From: Streptomyces viridosporus
GTDB taxonomy: Bacteria; Actinomycetota; Actinomycetes; Streptomycetales; Streptomycetaceae
NCBI RefSeq assembly: GCF_002078235.1
Contig: NZ_MSGP01000144.1
Coordinates: 1 to 46,496, forward strand
Direction: 5' to 3'
DNA: 46,496 nt
The notes beneath the pieces were generated by a model. It worked only from the letters and a program-made list of their open reading frames with translations, was not told the origin of the DNA and did not search any database. A program made the translations under genes and the position numbers. This document shows, in pieces, positions 1 to 7,941 of the stretch (its first letter is position 1; each line of letters opens with the position of its first letter).

Positions 1-26
1 CCCCTCCCCGTCCTCGTCCCCGTCCC

Positions 27-1766
27 TCACCGGGTGGCTCCGGCCGTGCGGAGGAGTGCGTGGAAGCGCGACCCGGGATCGGCGGCGAGGACCGTCCGCT
101 CCCCCTCCTCGGCGACCTTCCCCTCCTCCAGCACCAGGATCCGGTCGGCGTTCCGGAGCAGGTGCGGGCGGTGCTCCACCACGACGGCGGTCCGGCCCTC
201 GAGCAGCCGCTCCAGCGCGGGCATCAGGAGCCGCTCGCTGTACGGATCCAGCCGGGCCGTCGGCTCGTCCATCAGGACCAGCCCCGGATCGCGCAGGAAC
301 ACCCTGGCCAGCGCGAGCTGCTGCTCCTCGCCCGCGGACATGCCGCGGGCCCCGGCGCCGAGCGGCGTGTCCAGACCGTCGGGCAGGGTGCGCAGCCAGG
401 GGCCGAGCCCGGCCTCGCCGAGAGCGGCGCGCAGCCGGTCGTCGGGGACGGAGCGGTCGAAGAAGGTGAGGTTGTCCCGCAGTGAGGCGTGGAAGACGTG
501 CACCTCCTGGGTGACCAGCGCGACCCGGCCGCGCAGCGCCCGGGGGTCGATCTCCGTCAGGTCCAGGCCGCCTGCCGACACCGAGCCCGCCACCGGGTGG
601 TGGAGCCCGAACAGCAGCCGGACCACGGTGGACTTGCCGCTGCCGGTGCGTCCCACGACGCCGAGGCGTTCGCCGGGGCGCAGGGTGAAGGAGACGTCCC
701 GCAGCACCGGCTCGTCGGGCTCGTAGCCGAAGGAGACCCCGTCGAAGCGGACTCCGGGCAGTCCGGCCGGCAGCGTCCCGCGTCCCGTGCGGGGCGCCAC
801 CGTCCCGTGGCCCAGCAGGTCCCTCAGCCGCTGGGCGCTCGCGGCGGCGTCCTCGAGTTCGCGGAAGCGGGTGGTGACCGCGAGCAGGGGGCGGCGCAGC
901 AGCATCGCGTAGGACAGGGAGGCGAAGGCCGTCCCGGTGGAGAGCTGTCCGCGGGCGTGCAGCCAGGCGCTGACCGCCAGGGCCAGGACGACGCTGACGG
1001 CGGACAGGCCCTGCACCGTGGCGGGCCAGCGGACCGAGGCCCGCGCCGCGTCGCGGGCCTTGCGGTACAGGTCGTCCTGCCGGTCGCCGAGTTCCCGCAG
1101 GGTGTACCGCGAGGCCCCGTTGACGCGGAGGTCCTCCGCCGCCGCGAGGCGCTCCTCGAGGAAACCCTGCAGGTCCGCCGCGACCCGCTGCCGCGCGGTG
1201 ACGAAGGGCATGGCACGGCCCACCAGGGTCCGCAGCAGCAGGAGGGTGCCTGCCGCGAACGGGGCGAACACCAGGGCCAGCCGCCATTCCAGCCGGAACA
1301 GGGCGACGAGGATGCCGACGATCAGCAGCGCCTGCGCCAGCAGTTCCAGGAGCAGCGTCGACATCACCGCGGCGAGCCGGGTGACGTCGCCGTCCATCCG
1401 TTCGACGAGTTCGCCGGGCGGATGCTCGCGGTAGAAGCCCGGCGGCCGGCTCAGGCAGTGCTCGACCAGGTCCGCGCGCAACCGGTTGGTGCTGCGCCAG
1501 GCGACCCGTGAGGACAGCGCCTCGGTGCCCGCGGTGACCACGAGCGTCCCGACGGCGGCCGCCAGGGACCAGGCGGCGAGGTCCAGCAGCGTCTTCCGGG
1601 AGTCGCCGGAGAGCGCCCCGTCGATGAATCCGCGCAGCAGGTAGGGCGCCACCAGTTGGAGACCCATCCCCGCGGGGACCAGGAGAGCGAGCAGCGCCAC
1701 GGCGGTCCGTTCGCCGCGCAGATAGCGGACAAACGTGGAGAGATGCCGCAACGGACTGTCTGCCAA
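27..1766 (-). CDS. MsbA-type ABC half-transporter of the moenomycin cluster (MoeD5/MoeJ5 type)
   Basis: Fused permease-ATPase half-transporter, about 579 aa from a TTG start at 1766, the usual length for the family. Membrane segments lie in residues 20-300. The ATPase has Walker A GRTGSGKST (372-380), a Q-loop near TQEVHVF, Walker B LVLMDE (Glu501) and an H-loop His in VVVEHRP. The ABC signature is degenerate: MSAGEEQ (476-482) instead of LSGGQ. The TTG start is preceded by a strong GGGGGAGGGG site. An ATG at 1928 would add 54 Arg/Pro-rich residues and has no clear ribosome site, so I prefer TTG. It diverges from moeE5. Known moe clusters carry two such proteins, MoeD5 and MoeJ5, and the partner may lie beyond the left edge. 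I infer export of the lipid-linked product across the membrane. I cannot tell MoeD5 from MoeJ5. Confidence 0.85.
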   Translation of the reverse strand: MADSPLRHLSTFVRYLRGERTAVALLALLVPAGMGLQLVAPYLLRGFIDGALSGDSRKTLLDLAAWSLAAAVGTLVVTAGTEALSSRVAWRSTNRLRADLVEHCLSRPPGFYREHPPGELVERMDGDVTRLAAVMSTLLLELLAQALLIVGILVALFRLEWRLALVFAPFAAGTLLLLRTLVGRAMPFVTARQRVAADLQGFLEERLAAAEDLRVNGASRYTLRELGDRQDDLYRKARDAARASVRWPATVQGLSAVSVVLALAVSAWLHARGQLSTGTAFASLSYAMLLRRPLLAVTTRFRELEDAAASAQRLRDLLGHGTVAPRTGRGTLPAGLPGVRFDGVSFGYEPDEPVLRDVSFTLRPGERLGVVGRTGSGKSTVVRLLFGLHHPVAGSVSAGGLDLTEIDPRALRGRVALVTQEVHVFHASLRDNLTFFDRSVPDDRLRAALGEAGLGPWLRTLPDGLDTPLGAGARGMSAGEEQQLALARVFLRDPGLVLMDEPTARLDPYSERLLMPALERLLEGRTAVVVEHRPHLLRNADRILVLEEGKVAEEGERTVLAADPGSRFHALLRTAGATR

Positions 1767-2143
1767 CGTGCCCCTCCCCCATTCGCCCGGCGGCGAGCGG
1801 CCAGCATAAAGTCCTGTGCGCCTCCTTGTGAATGACGCCTCGGCAGCGGCGGCCGGAGCGCGTCCTTTCTGCGGGAATGCCGATAGCGGACACCGCTCCG
1901 GGAGGGGGCGAAGCACACTATTGCTCATGATTGACGCATGCTGTTAGACTCCCCACGTCTCTTGGTCCGGACATGCGTTTCTCAACGCCGAAAGCCTGGT
2001 CAGCGGCACTTTCGGCACCGCACAGTCCCACGGCGTCCGAGCGGTCGCGCGAGTCGGCCCGGTCGAGCCAGAGGCAGCCACACGAACGTGCACCGCAATG
2101 CACCGCCTTGATCAGCCAGTTGTGAGCGAACCAAGGGGGATTC
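1767..2143. promoter_or_regulatory. Divergent intergenic region between the ABC exporter and moeE5
   Basis: A 377-bp region, less GC-rich than its flanks, between the start codons of two divergent genes. It carries a predicted promoter for moeE5 (listed separately). On the minus strand TTCACA is followed by TATGCT, but the 19-nt spacing makes that weak. No other gene is visible apart from the optional N-terminal extension of the ABC gene (ATG at 1928). Confidence 0.55.
1921..1950 (+). promoter_or_regulatory. Predicted promoter of the moeE5 operon
   Basis: A -35-like TTGCTC (1921-1926), an 18-bp spacer and a good Streptomyces -10 box TAGACT (1945-1950). Transcription would start about 185 nt before the GTG of moeE5. 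Prediction by eye only. Confidence 0.35.
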
Positions 2144-3166
2144 GTGTCGAGCGATACGCACGGAACGGACTTAGCGGACGGCGACGTTTTGGTCACCGGT
2201 GCGGCCGGCTTCATCGGGTCGCACCTGGTGACGGAACTCAGGAATTCCGGCAGAAACGTTGTGGCGGTGGACCGGAGACCTCTTCCGGACGACCCGGGGA
2301 GTACGTCCCCGCCCTTTACCGGTTCGCTCCGGGAGATACGCGGTGACCTCAACGCATTGAATCTGGTGGACCGCCTGAAAAACATCTCGACGGTCTTCCA
2401 CTTGGCCGCGTTACCCGGAGTCCGCCCGTCCTGGACCCAATTCCCCGAGTACCTCCGGTGCAATGTACTGGCGACCCAGCGGCTGATGGAGGCCTGTGTG
2501 CAGGCCGGCGTGGAGCGCGTGGTGGTCGCCTCGTCCTCCAGCGTGTACGGCGGCGCGGACGGCGTGATGAGCGAGGACGACCTGCCCCGTCCGCTCTCCC
2601 CCTACGGGGTCACCAAACTCGCCGCGGAGCGGCTGGCCCTGGCCTTCGCGGCCCGCGGCGACGCCGAGCTCTCGGTCGGCGCCCTGAGGTTCTTCACCGT
2701 CTACGGCCCCGGCCAGCGCCCGGACATGTTCATCTCCCGGCTGATCCGGGCGACGCTCCGGGGCGAACCCATCGAGATCTACGGCGACGGAACCCAGCTC
2801 CGCGACTTCACCCATGTGTCCGACGTGGTGCGGGCGCTGCTGCTGACCGCGTCGGTCCGGGACCGGGACAGCGCGGTGCTGAACATCGGCACCGGGAGCG
2901 CCGTCTCGGTCAACGAAGTGGTCTCCATGACGGCGGAGCTGACCGGTCTGCGCCCGTGCACCGCGTACGGCTCCGCCCGCATCGGCGACGTCCGCTCGAC
3001 CACCGCCGACGTGCGGCAGGCCCGGAACGTCCTGGGCTTCACGGCCCGGACGGGTCTGCGGGAAGGTCTCGCCACCCAGATCGAGTGGACCCGGCGGTCA
3101 CTGTCCGGCGCCGAGCAGGACACCGTCCCGGTCGGCGGCTCCTCGGTGTCCGTGCCACGGCTGTAG
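2144..3166 (+). CDS. moeE5: MoeE5: UDP-glucuronate 4-epimerase-type NAD-dependent sugar epimerase
   Basis: Extended short-chain dehydrogenase of 340 aa. It has the NAD motif GAAGFIG (19-25), a Ser-rich catalytic stretch (SSSSVYG, about 130-136) and the Tyr154-xxx-Lys158 pair in YGVTK. In moenomycin biosynthesis MoeE5 epimerises UDP-glucuronate to UDP-galacturonate, donor of the first (F) sugar. I assign that role from family and context. The start is GTG at 2144 behind AAGGGGG. Codon 90 (2411-2413) is the rare leucine codon TTA, so translation should need the bldA tRNA. It heads an operon and stops 5 nt before moeF5. It could in principle be another NDP-hexose epimerase, but position and neighbours argue for MoeE5. 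Confidence 0.9.
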   Translation: MSSDTHGTDLADGDVLVTGAAGFIGSHLVTELRNSGRNVVAVDRRPLPDDPGSTSPPFTGSLREIRGDLNALNLVDRLKNISTVFHLAALPGVRPSWTQFPEYLRCNVLATQRLMEACVQAGVERVVVASSSSVYGGADGVMSEDDLPRPLSPYGVTKLAAERLALAFAARGDAELSVGALRFFTVYGPGQRPDMFISRLIRATLRGEPIEIYGDGTQLRDFTHVSDVVRALLLTASVRDRDSAVLNIGTGSAVSVNEVVSMTAELTGLRPCTAYGSARIGDVRSTTADVRQARNVLGFTARTGLREGLATQIEWTRRSLSGAEQDTVPVGGSSVSVPRL

Positions 3167-3171
3167 GCGGC

Positions 3172-5115
3172 ATGTGCGGCTTCGTCGGATTCAGTGACGC
3201 CGGCGCCGGGCAGGAGGACGCGCGTGCCACGGCCGAGCGCATGCTCGCCGCCGTGGCGCACCGCGGCCCCGACGGCTCGGACTGGTGCCACCACCGGGGC
3301 GTCACCCTCGCGCACTGCGCCCTGACCTTCACCGACCCGGACCACGGCGCGCAGCCGTTCGTCTCCGCGTCGGGAGCCACCGCCGTGGTGTTCAACGGCG
3401 AGCTCTACAACCACGCCGTACTGCGCGCCGAGGTGCGGGCGGCGGGCGTCGCCCTGCGCACCGGCAGCGACACCGAAGTCCTCGTGGAACTCTACGAGTT
3501 GCTGGGCATGCGGATGCTCGACCGGCTGCGGGGCATGTTCGCCTTCGCGCTGCACGACGCCCGCACCGGCACCACCGTGCTGGCCCGCGACCCGATGGGG
3601 AAGAAGCCCCTCTACTACACCCGCGTGCCGGACGGCATCGCCTTCGCGTCCGAACTCACCGCTCTGCTGCGGCACCCCGCCGCGCCGCGCACACCGGACG
3701 TGCGGGCGCTCGCCGACTACCTGGTGCTCCAGGCGTTCTGCGCCCCCGCCTCGGCCGTGTCGGGGGTGAGCAAGGTGCGCCCCGGCAGCTATGTGACCCA
3801 CCGGCACGGCGCGTTGGACGAGACCGAGTTCTGGCGGCCCGCCCTCCGGCCGGGGGGCAGGCGGGGCCCCGGACGGCGGGAGGCCGCGCGGCGGTTCGAG
3901 GAGCTCTTCCGCGCCGCCGTCGCCCGCCGGATGACCAGCACCGACCGCCGCCTCGGCGTACTGCTCAGCGGCGGCCTGGACTCCAGCGCGGTCGCCGCGG
4001 TGGCCCAGCAGCTCCTGCCGGGACGGCCGGTGCCCACCTTCAGCGCCGGGTTCGCGGACCCGGACTTCGACGAGAGCGACCACGCACGGGCGGTGGCGCG
4101 CCACCTCGGCACCGAGCACCACGTGGTGCGGATCGGCGGAGCCGACCTCGCCGGTGTGGTGGAGTCCGAACTCGCCGTGGCCGACGAACCGTTGGCCGAC
4201 CCCTCCCTGCTGCCCACGCGTCTGGTCTGCCGGGCGGCCCGCGAGCACGTCCGGGGCGTCCTCACCGGCGACGGCGCGGACGAACTGCTCCTGGGCTACC
4301 GCTACTTCCAGGCCGAGCGGGCGATCGAGCTGCTGCTGCGCGTACTGCCGGCCCCCCGGCTGGAGGCCCTCGTCCGACTGCTGGTGCGCCGGCTGCCGGC
4401 CCGTTCCGGCAACCTCCCCGTGACGCAGGCCCTCGGTCTGCTGGCCAAGGGCCTGCGCGCGGCCCCGGAGCACCGGTTCTACCTCTCGACGGCGCCCTTC
4501 GGCCCGGGCGAGCTGCCACGGCTGCTCACCCCCGAGGCCGGGGCCGAACTGACCGGACACGACCCGTTCACCGAGGTGGCGCGCCTCCTGCGGGGACAGC
4601 CGGGCCTGACCGGTGTCCAGCGCAGCCAGCTCGCCGTGGTGACCCACTTCCTGCGGGACGTGATCCTCACCAAGACGGACCGGGGCGGCATGCGCAGCTC
4701 CCTCGAACTGCGTTCCCCCTTCCTCGACCTGGACCTGGTCGAGTACGGCAACTCCCTGCCCACCGGCCTGAAGCTGCGCCGCTTCACCGGCAAGTACCTG
4801 CTGCGGCAGGTCGCCGCCGACTGGCTGCCCCCTTCCGTCGTCCAGCGGACGAAGCTGGGCTTCCGCGCGCCGGTGGCGGCCCTGCTCCGCGGCGAGCTGC
4901 GGCCCCTGCTCCTGGACACCCTCTCCCCGTCGTCCCTGCGCCGCGGCGGCCTGTTCGACACCGGGGCGGTGCGCCTGCTGATCGACGACCACCTCGGTGG
5001 CCGGCGTGACACCTCCCGCAAGCTGTGGGCGCTGCTGGTCTACCAGCTCTGGTTCGAGAGCCTGACGGCCGGACCCCGCGCCCTCGAGTCCCCCGCGTAC
5101 CCGGCCCTCTCCTAG
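3172..5115 (+). CDS. moeF5: MoeF5: glutamine-dependent asparagine-synthase-like amidotransferase
   Basis: Asparagine synthase B family, 647 aa. The N-terminal glutaminase domain begins MCGFVGF, leaving Cys2 as catalytic nucleophile, with glutamine-site motifs such as NGELYN. The synthetase domain has the ATP-pyrophosphatase loop SGGLDS (266-271). Unlike the downstream MoeH5 it keeps both half-reactions, so it can draw ammonia from glutamine. In the moenomycin pathway MoeF5 converts the carboxylate of the galacturonate F unit to a carboxamide after it is attached to the lipid. It starts 5 nt after moeE5, with only a weak GGCGG in front, suggesting translational coupling. The ATG at 3172 is fixed by the need for Cys at position 2. 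Confidence 0.9.
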   Translation: MCGFVGFSDAGAGQEDARATAERMLAAVAHRGPDGSDWCHHRGVTLAHCALTFTDPDHGAQPFVSASGATAVVFNGELYNHAVLRAEVRAAGVALRTGSDTEVLVELYELLGMRMLDRLRGMFAFALHDARTGTTVLARDPMGKKPLYYTRVPDGIAFASELTALLRHPAAPRTPDVRALADYLVLQAFCAPASAVSGVSKVRPGSYVTHRHGALDETEFWRPALRPGGRRGPGRREAARRFEELFRAAVARRMTSTDRRLGVLLSGGLDSSAVAAVAQQLLPGRPVPTFSAGFADPDFDESDHARAVARHLGTEHHVVRIGGADLAGVVESELAVADEPLADPSLLPTRLVCRAAREHVRGVLTGDGADELLLGYRYFQAERAIELLLRVLPAPRLEALVRLLVRRLPARSGNLPVTQALGLLAKGLRAAPEHRFYLSTAPFGPGELPRLLTPEAGAELTGHDPFTEVARLLRGQPGLTGVQRSQLAVVTHFLRDVILTKTDRGGMRSSLELRSPFLDLDLVEYGNSLPTGLKLRRFTGKYLLRQVAADWLPPSVVQRTKLGFRAPVAALLRGELRPLLLDTLSPSSLRRGGLFDTGAVRLLIDDHLGGRRDTSRKLWALLVYQLWFESLTAGPRALESPAYPALS

Positions 5116-5122
5116 GAGACCC

Positions 5123-6331
5123 ATGGCTGCCCCCGACCGACCGCTCGTCCAGGTGCTCTCCCCCCGGACCTGGGGCGAGTTCGGCAACTACCTCGCCGCG
5201 ACGCGCTTCTCCCGCGCGCTCCGGAGCGCGATCGACGCGGAGGTGACCCTCCTGGAGGCGGAGCCGATCCTCCCGTGGATCGGCGAGGCCGGGGCGGAGA
5301 TCCGGACCATCTCCCTGGAGAGCCCCGACGCCGTCGTCCGCAACCAGCGGTACATGGCCCTCATGGACCGCCTCCAGACACGCTTCCCGGAGGGGTTCGA
5401 GGCGGACCCCACCGCCGCCCAGCGGGCGGACCTGGAGCCGCTCGCCCGGCACCTGCGGGAGAGCGCCCCCGACGTGGTGGTCGGCACGAAGGGGTTCGTG
5501 GCGAGGCTGTGCGTGGCCGCCGTCCGGCTCGCCGGGACGTCCACCCGGGTCGTCAGCCACGTGACCAACCCCGGGCTGCTGCAACTGCCGCTGCACCGCA
5601 GCCGGTACCCGGACCTGACGCTCGTCGGCTTCCCCCGGGCGAAGGAGCACCTGCTGGCCACGGCCGGCGGCGACCCGGAGCGCGTCCAGGTGGTGGGCCC
5701 GCTCGTCGCCCAGCACGACCTGCGGGACTTCATGACCAGTGGGACGGCCGTCTCCGAGGCGGGGCCCTGGGGCGGCGACTCGGGCCCGGACCGGCCACGG
5801 GTGATCGTCTTCTCCAACCGCGGCGGGGACACCTACCCCGAGCTGGTGCGGCGCCTCGCCGACCACCACCCCGACATCGACCTCGTCTTCGTCGGCTACG
5901 GCGACCCGGAGCTCGCCCGCCGCACCGCCGCGGTCGGGCGGCCCCACTGGCGGTTCCACAGCGTCCTCGGCCAGACCGAGTACTTCGACTACATCCGGCG
6001 TGCCTCCCGGTCCAGGTACGGGCTCCTCGTCTCGAAGGCGGGGCCCAACACCACCCTCGAGGCGGCCTACTTCGGCATACCGGTCCTGATGCTCGAGTCG
6101 GGACTGCCCATGGAGCAGTGGGTGCCGGGACTGATCCACGAGGAGGGGCTGGGCCACGCCTGCGCCACCCCCGAGGAACTCTTCCGCACGGCGGACGACT
6201 GGCTGACCCGTCCGTCGGTGATCGAGGTGCACAAGAAGGCCGCGGTCTCCTTCGCCGCTTCCGTACTGGACCAGGACGCGGTGACGGCCAGGATCAAAGC
6301 CGCCCTCCAGCCCCTGCTGGACGCCCGATGA
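5123..6331 (+). CDS. moeGT1: MoeGT1: MurG/GT28-like glycosyltransferase adding the first sugar
   Basis: GT-B fold glycosyltransferase of 402 aa. The C-terminal half has the MurG/MGD-synthase-like donor motif SKAGPNTTLEAAYFGIPVLM, with conserved Gly and Glu. The N-terminal half starts with a Rossmann strand (VQVLSP) but lacks the usual Gly-rich loop GGTGGH. In the moe pathway MoeGT1 moves galacturonate from UDP-GalA onto 3-phosphoglyceryl farnesyl ether; this follows from family and position between moeF5 and moeH5. The ATG at 5123 has AGGAG a few bases upstream, starting in the moeF5 stop codon. The stop overlaps the moeH5 start (ATGA). Probably a peripheral protein on the inner membrane face. 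Confidence 0.88.
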   Translation: MAAPDRPLVQVLSPRTWGEFGNYLAATRFSRALRSAIDAEVTLLEAEPILPWIGEAGAEIRTISLESPDAVVRNQRYMALMDRLQTRFPEGFEADPTAAQRADLEPLARHLRESAPDVVVGTKGFVARLCVAAVRLAGTSTRVVSHVTNPGLLQLPLHRSRYPDLTLVGFPRAKEHLLATAGGDPERVQVVGPLVAQHDLRDFMTSGTAVSEAGPWGGDSGPDRPRVIVFSNRGGDTYPELVRRLADHHPDIDLVFVGYGDPELARRTAAVGRPHWRFHSVLGQTEYFDYIRRASRSRYGLLVSKAGPNTTLEAAYFGIPVLMLESGLPMEQWVPGLIHEEGLGHACATPEELFRTADDWLTRPSVIEVHKKAAVSFAASVLDQDAVTARIKAALQPLLDAR

Positions 6332-7869
6332 CGGTCCGCCGCCCGGTCGCGTCCGCCCCCCGCGTCCTCCTGACCGCGGGCCCCGACGGGGTGCGCGCGG
6401 AGGGCGACGAGGAGGCGCGCCTCGGGCACCCCCTCACCGGTGACCACCTGGACCCGGGCCCGCCGGCCGAAGGCGTCTTCGCCGGGTGGAGGTGGGACGG
6501 CGAACGCCTGGTGGCCCGCAACGACCGCTACGGCATCCGCCCCCTCTTCTACCGGGCCGACGGCGACTCACTCGCGCTCTCCCCCGACCCGCTCGCCCTG
6601 CTTCCGGACGACGGGCCCGTCGAGCTGGACCACGACGCGCTCGCCGTCTTCCTGCGGACGGGATTCTTCCTCGCCGAGGACACGGCCTTCGCACAGGTCC
6701 GCGCACTGCCCCCGGCGGCCACGCTCACCTGGGACACCGGCGGGCTGCGGCTGCGGTCCGACGGGCCGCCGCGCCCCGGGGCCGCCGCGATGACCGAGGC
6801 GCAGGCGGTCGACGGCTTCGTCGACCTGTTCCGCGCCTCGGTGGCCCGCCGGCTGCCCGGCGAACCGTACGACCTCCTGCTCAGCGGCGGCCGGGACTCA
6901 CGGCACATCCTGCTCGAGCTGTGCCGCCGGGGCGCACCGCCGCGCCGGTGCGTCAGCGGCGCCAAGTTCCCTCCCGACCCGGGGGCCGACGCGCGCGTGG
7001 CGGCCGCCCTGGCGGACCGGCTCGGTCTGCCGCACACGGTGGTGCCGCGCCCCCGTTCGCAGTTCCGCGCGGAGCTCGCCGCCCTGCCGGCGCAGGGCAT
7101 GACCACCCTGGACGGCGCGTGGACCCAGCCGGTCCTGGCCCACCTGCGCCGCCACAGCCGCATCTCGTACGACGGTCTCGGCGGCGGGGAGCTCGTCCAG
7201 AACCCGAGCGTGGAGTTCATCCGGGCCAACCCCTACGACCCCGCGGACCTGCCCGGCCTGGCGGACCGGTTGCTGGCCGCGAGCCGGACCGGCCCCCACG
7301 TGGAGCACCTGCTGAGCCCCCGGACGAACGCCCTGTGGAGCAGGCAGGCGGCCCGGCGACGCCTCGTCACCGAGCTGGCCCGGCACGCCGACAGCGCCAG
7401 CCCGCTCAGTTCCTTCTTCTTCTGGAACCGGACCCGGCGCTCCATCTCCGCGGCTCCGTTCGCCCTGGGGGACGGACGGGTCCTGACGCACACCCCCTAC
7501 CTCGACCACGCCCTCTTCGACCACCTCGCCTCGGTGCCGCACCGCTTCCTGGTCGACGGGACGTTCCACGACCGGGCGCTGCACCGGGCCTTCCCCGAGC
7601 ACGCGGACCTGGGGTTCGCCTCGTCGGTGCCCCAGCGGCACGGACCCGTGCTGGTCGCGCACCGACTGGCGTACCTGCTCCGGTTCCTCGCCCACGCGGC
7701 GGTCGTGGAACCGGGCTGGTGGCGCGGTCCCGACCGCTTCCTGCAACGGCTGCTGGCCGCCGGCCGGGGGCCCGGGGCTCCGCAGCGCGTCAGCAGGCTG
7801 CAGCCCCTGGCGCTCTACCTGCTGCAGTTGGAGGACCTCGCCGTCCGAAGGGCCCGCCGCCGGCCGTAG
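6328..7869 (+). CDS. moeH5: MoeH5: asparagine-synthase-like amide synthetase without glutaminase nucleophile
   Basis: Protein of 513 aa related to MoeF5. It begins MTVRRPV, so the Cys2 nucleophile is absent and the N-terminal glutaminase-like domain is shortened and degenerate, though YGIRPLFY is still recognisable. The synthetase domain keeps the pyrophosphatase loop SGGRDS (186-191). It therefore probably activates a carboxylate with ATP and couples an amine supplied directly. In moenomycin A this step forms the amide between the B-ring uronate and the aminocyclopentanedione (C5N) unit. It overlaps moeGT1 by 4 nt. No C5N genes occur in this window, so the amine used here is open: C5N made elsewhere, or ammonia. 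A lasso-peptide cyclase was considered and rejected for lack of a precursor and protease. Confidence 0.88.
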   Translation: MTVRRPVASAPRVLLTAGPDGVRAEGDEEARLGHPLTGDHLDPGPPAEGVFAGWRWDGERLVARNDRYGIRPLFYRADGDSLALSPDPLALLPDDGPVELDHDALAVFLRTGFFLAEDTAFAQVRALPPAATLTWDTGGLRLRSDGPPRPGAAAMTEAQAVDGFVDLFRASVARRLPGEPYDLLLSGGRDSRHILLELCRRGAPPRRCVSGAKFPPDPGADARVAAALADRLGLPHTVVPRPRSQFRAELAALPAQGMTTLDGAWTQPVLAHLRRHSRISYDGLGGGELVQNPSVEFIRANPYDPADLPGLADRLLAASRTGPHVEHLLSPRTNALWSRQAARRRLVTELARHADSASPLSSFFFWNRTRRSISAAPFALGDGRVLTHTPYLDHALFDHLASVPHRFLVDGTFHDRALHRAFPEHADLGFASSVPQRHGPVLVAHRLAYLLRFLAHAAVVEPGWWRGPDRFLQRLLAAGRGPGAPQRVSRLQPLALYLLQLEDLAVRRARRRP

Positions 7870-7941
7870 CGGGGCCGGGACCGCCGCAGACCCCCACTCC
7901 TCACGAGACATCAGCCGCAGGGCCCAGAAGGAGCACATCGC

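Noticed and set aside
2779..5187. 802-aa antisense open frame opposite moeF5, and similar long frames (for example 489-1511 +, 4784-6232 -, 6898-9588 -, 10717-13113 -)
   Set aside because: GC-rich codon bias opens the other frames. The proteins are low-complexity Gly/Arg/Gln/Glu-rich with no domains, and they lie fully over well-supported genes.
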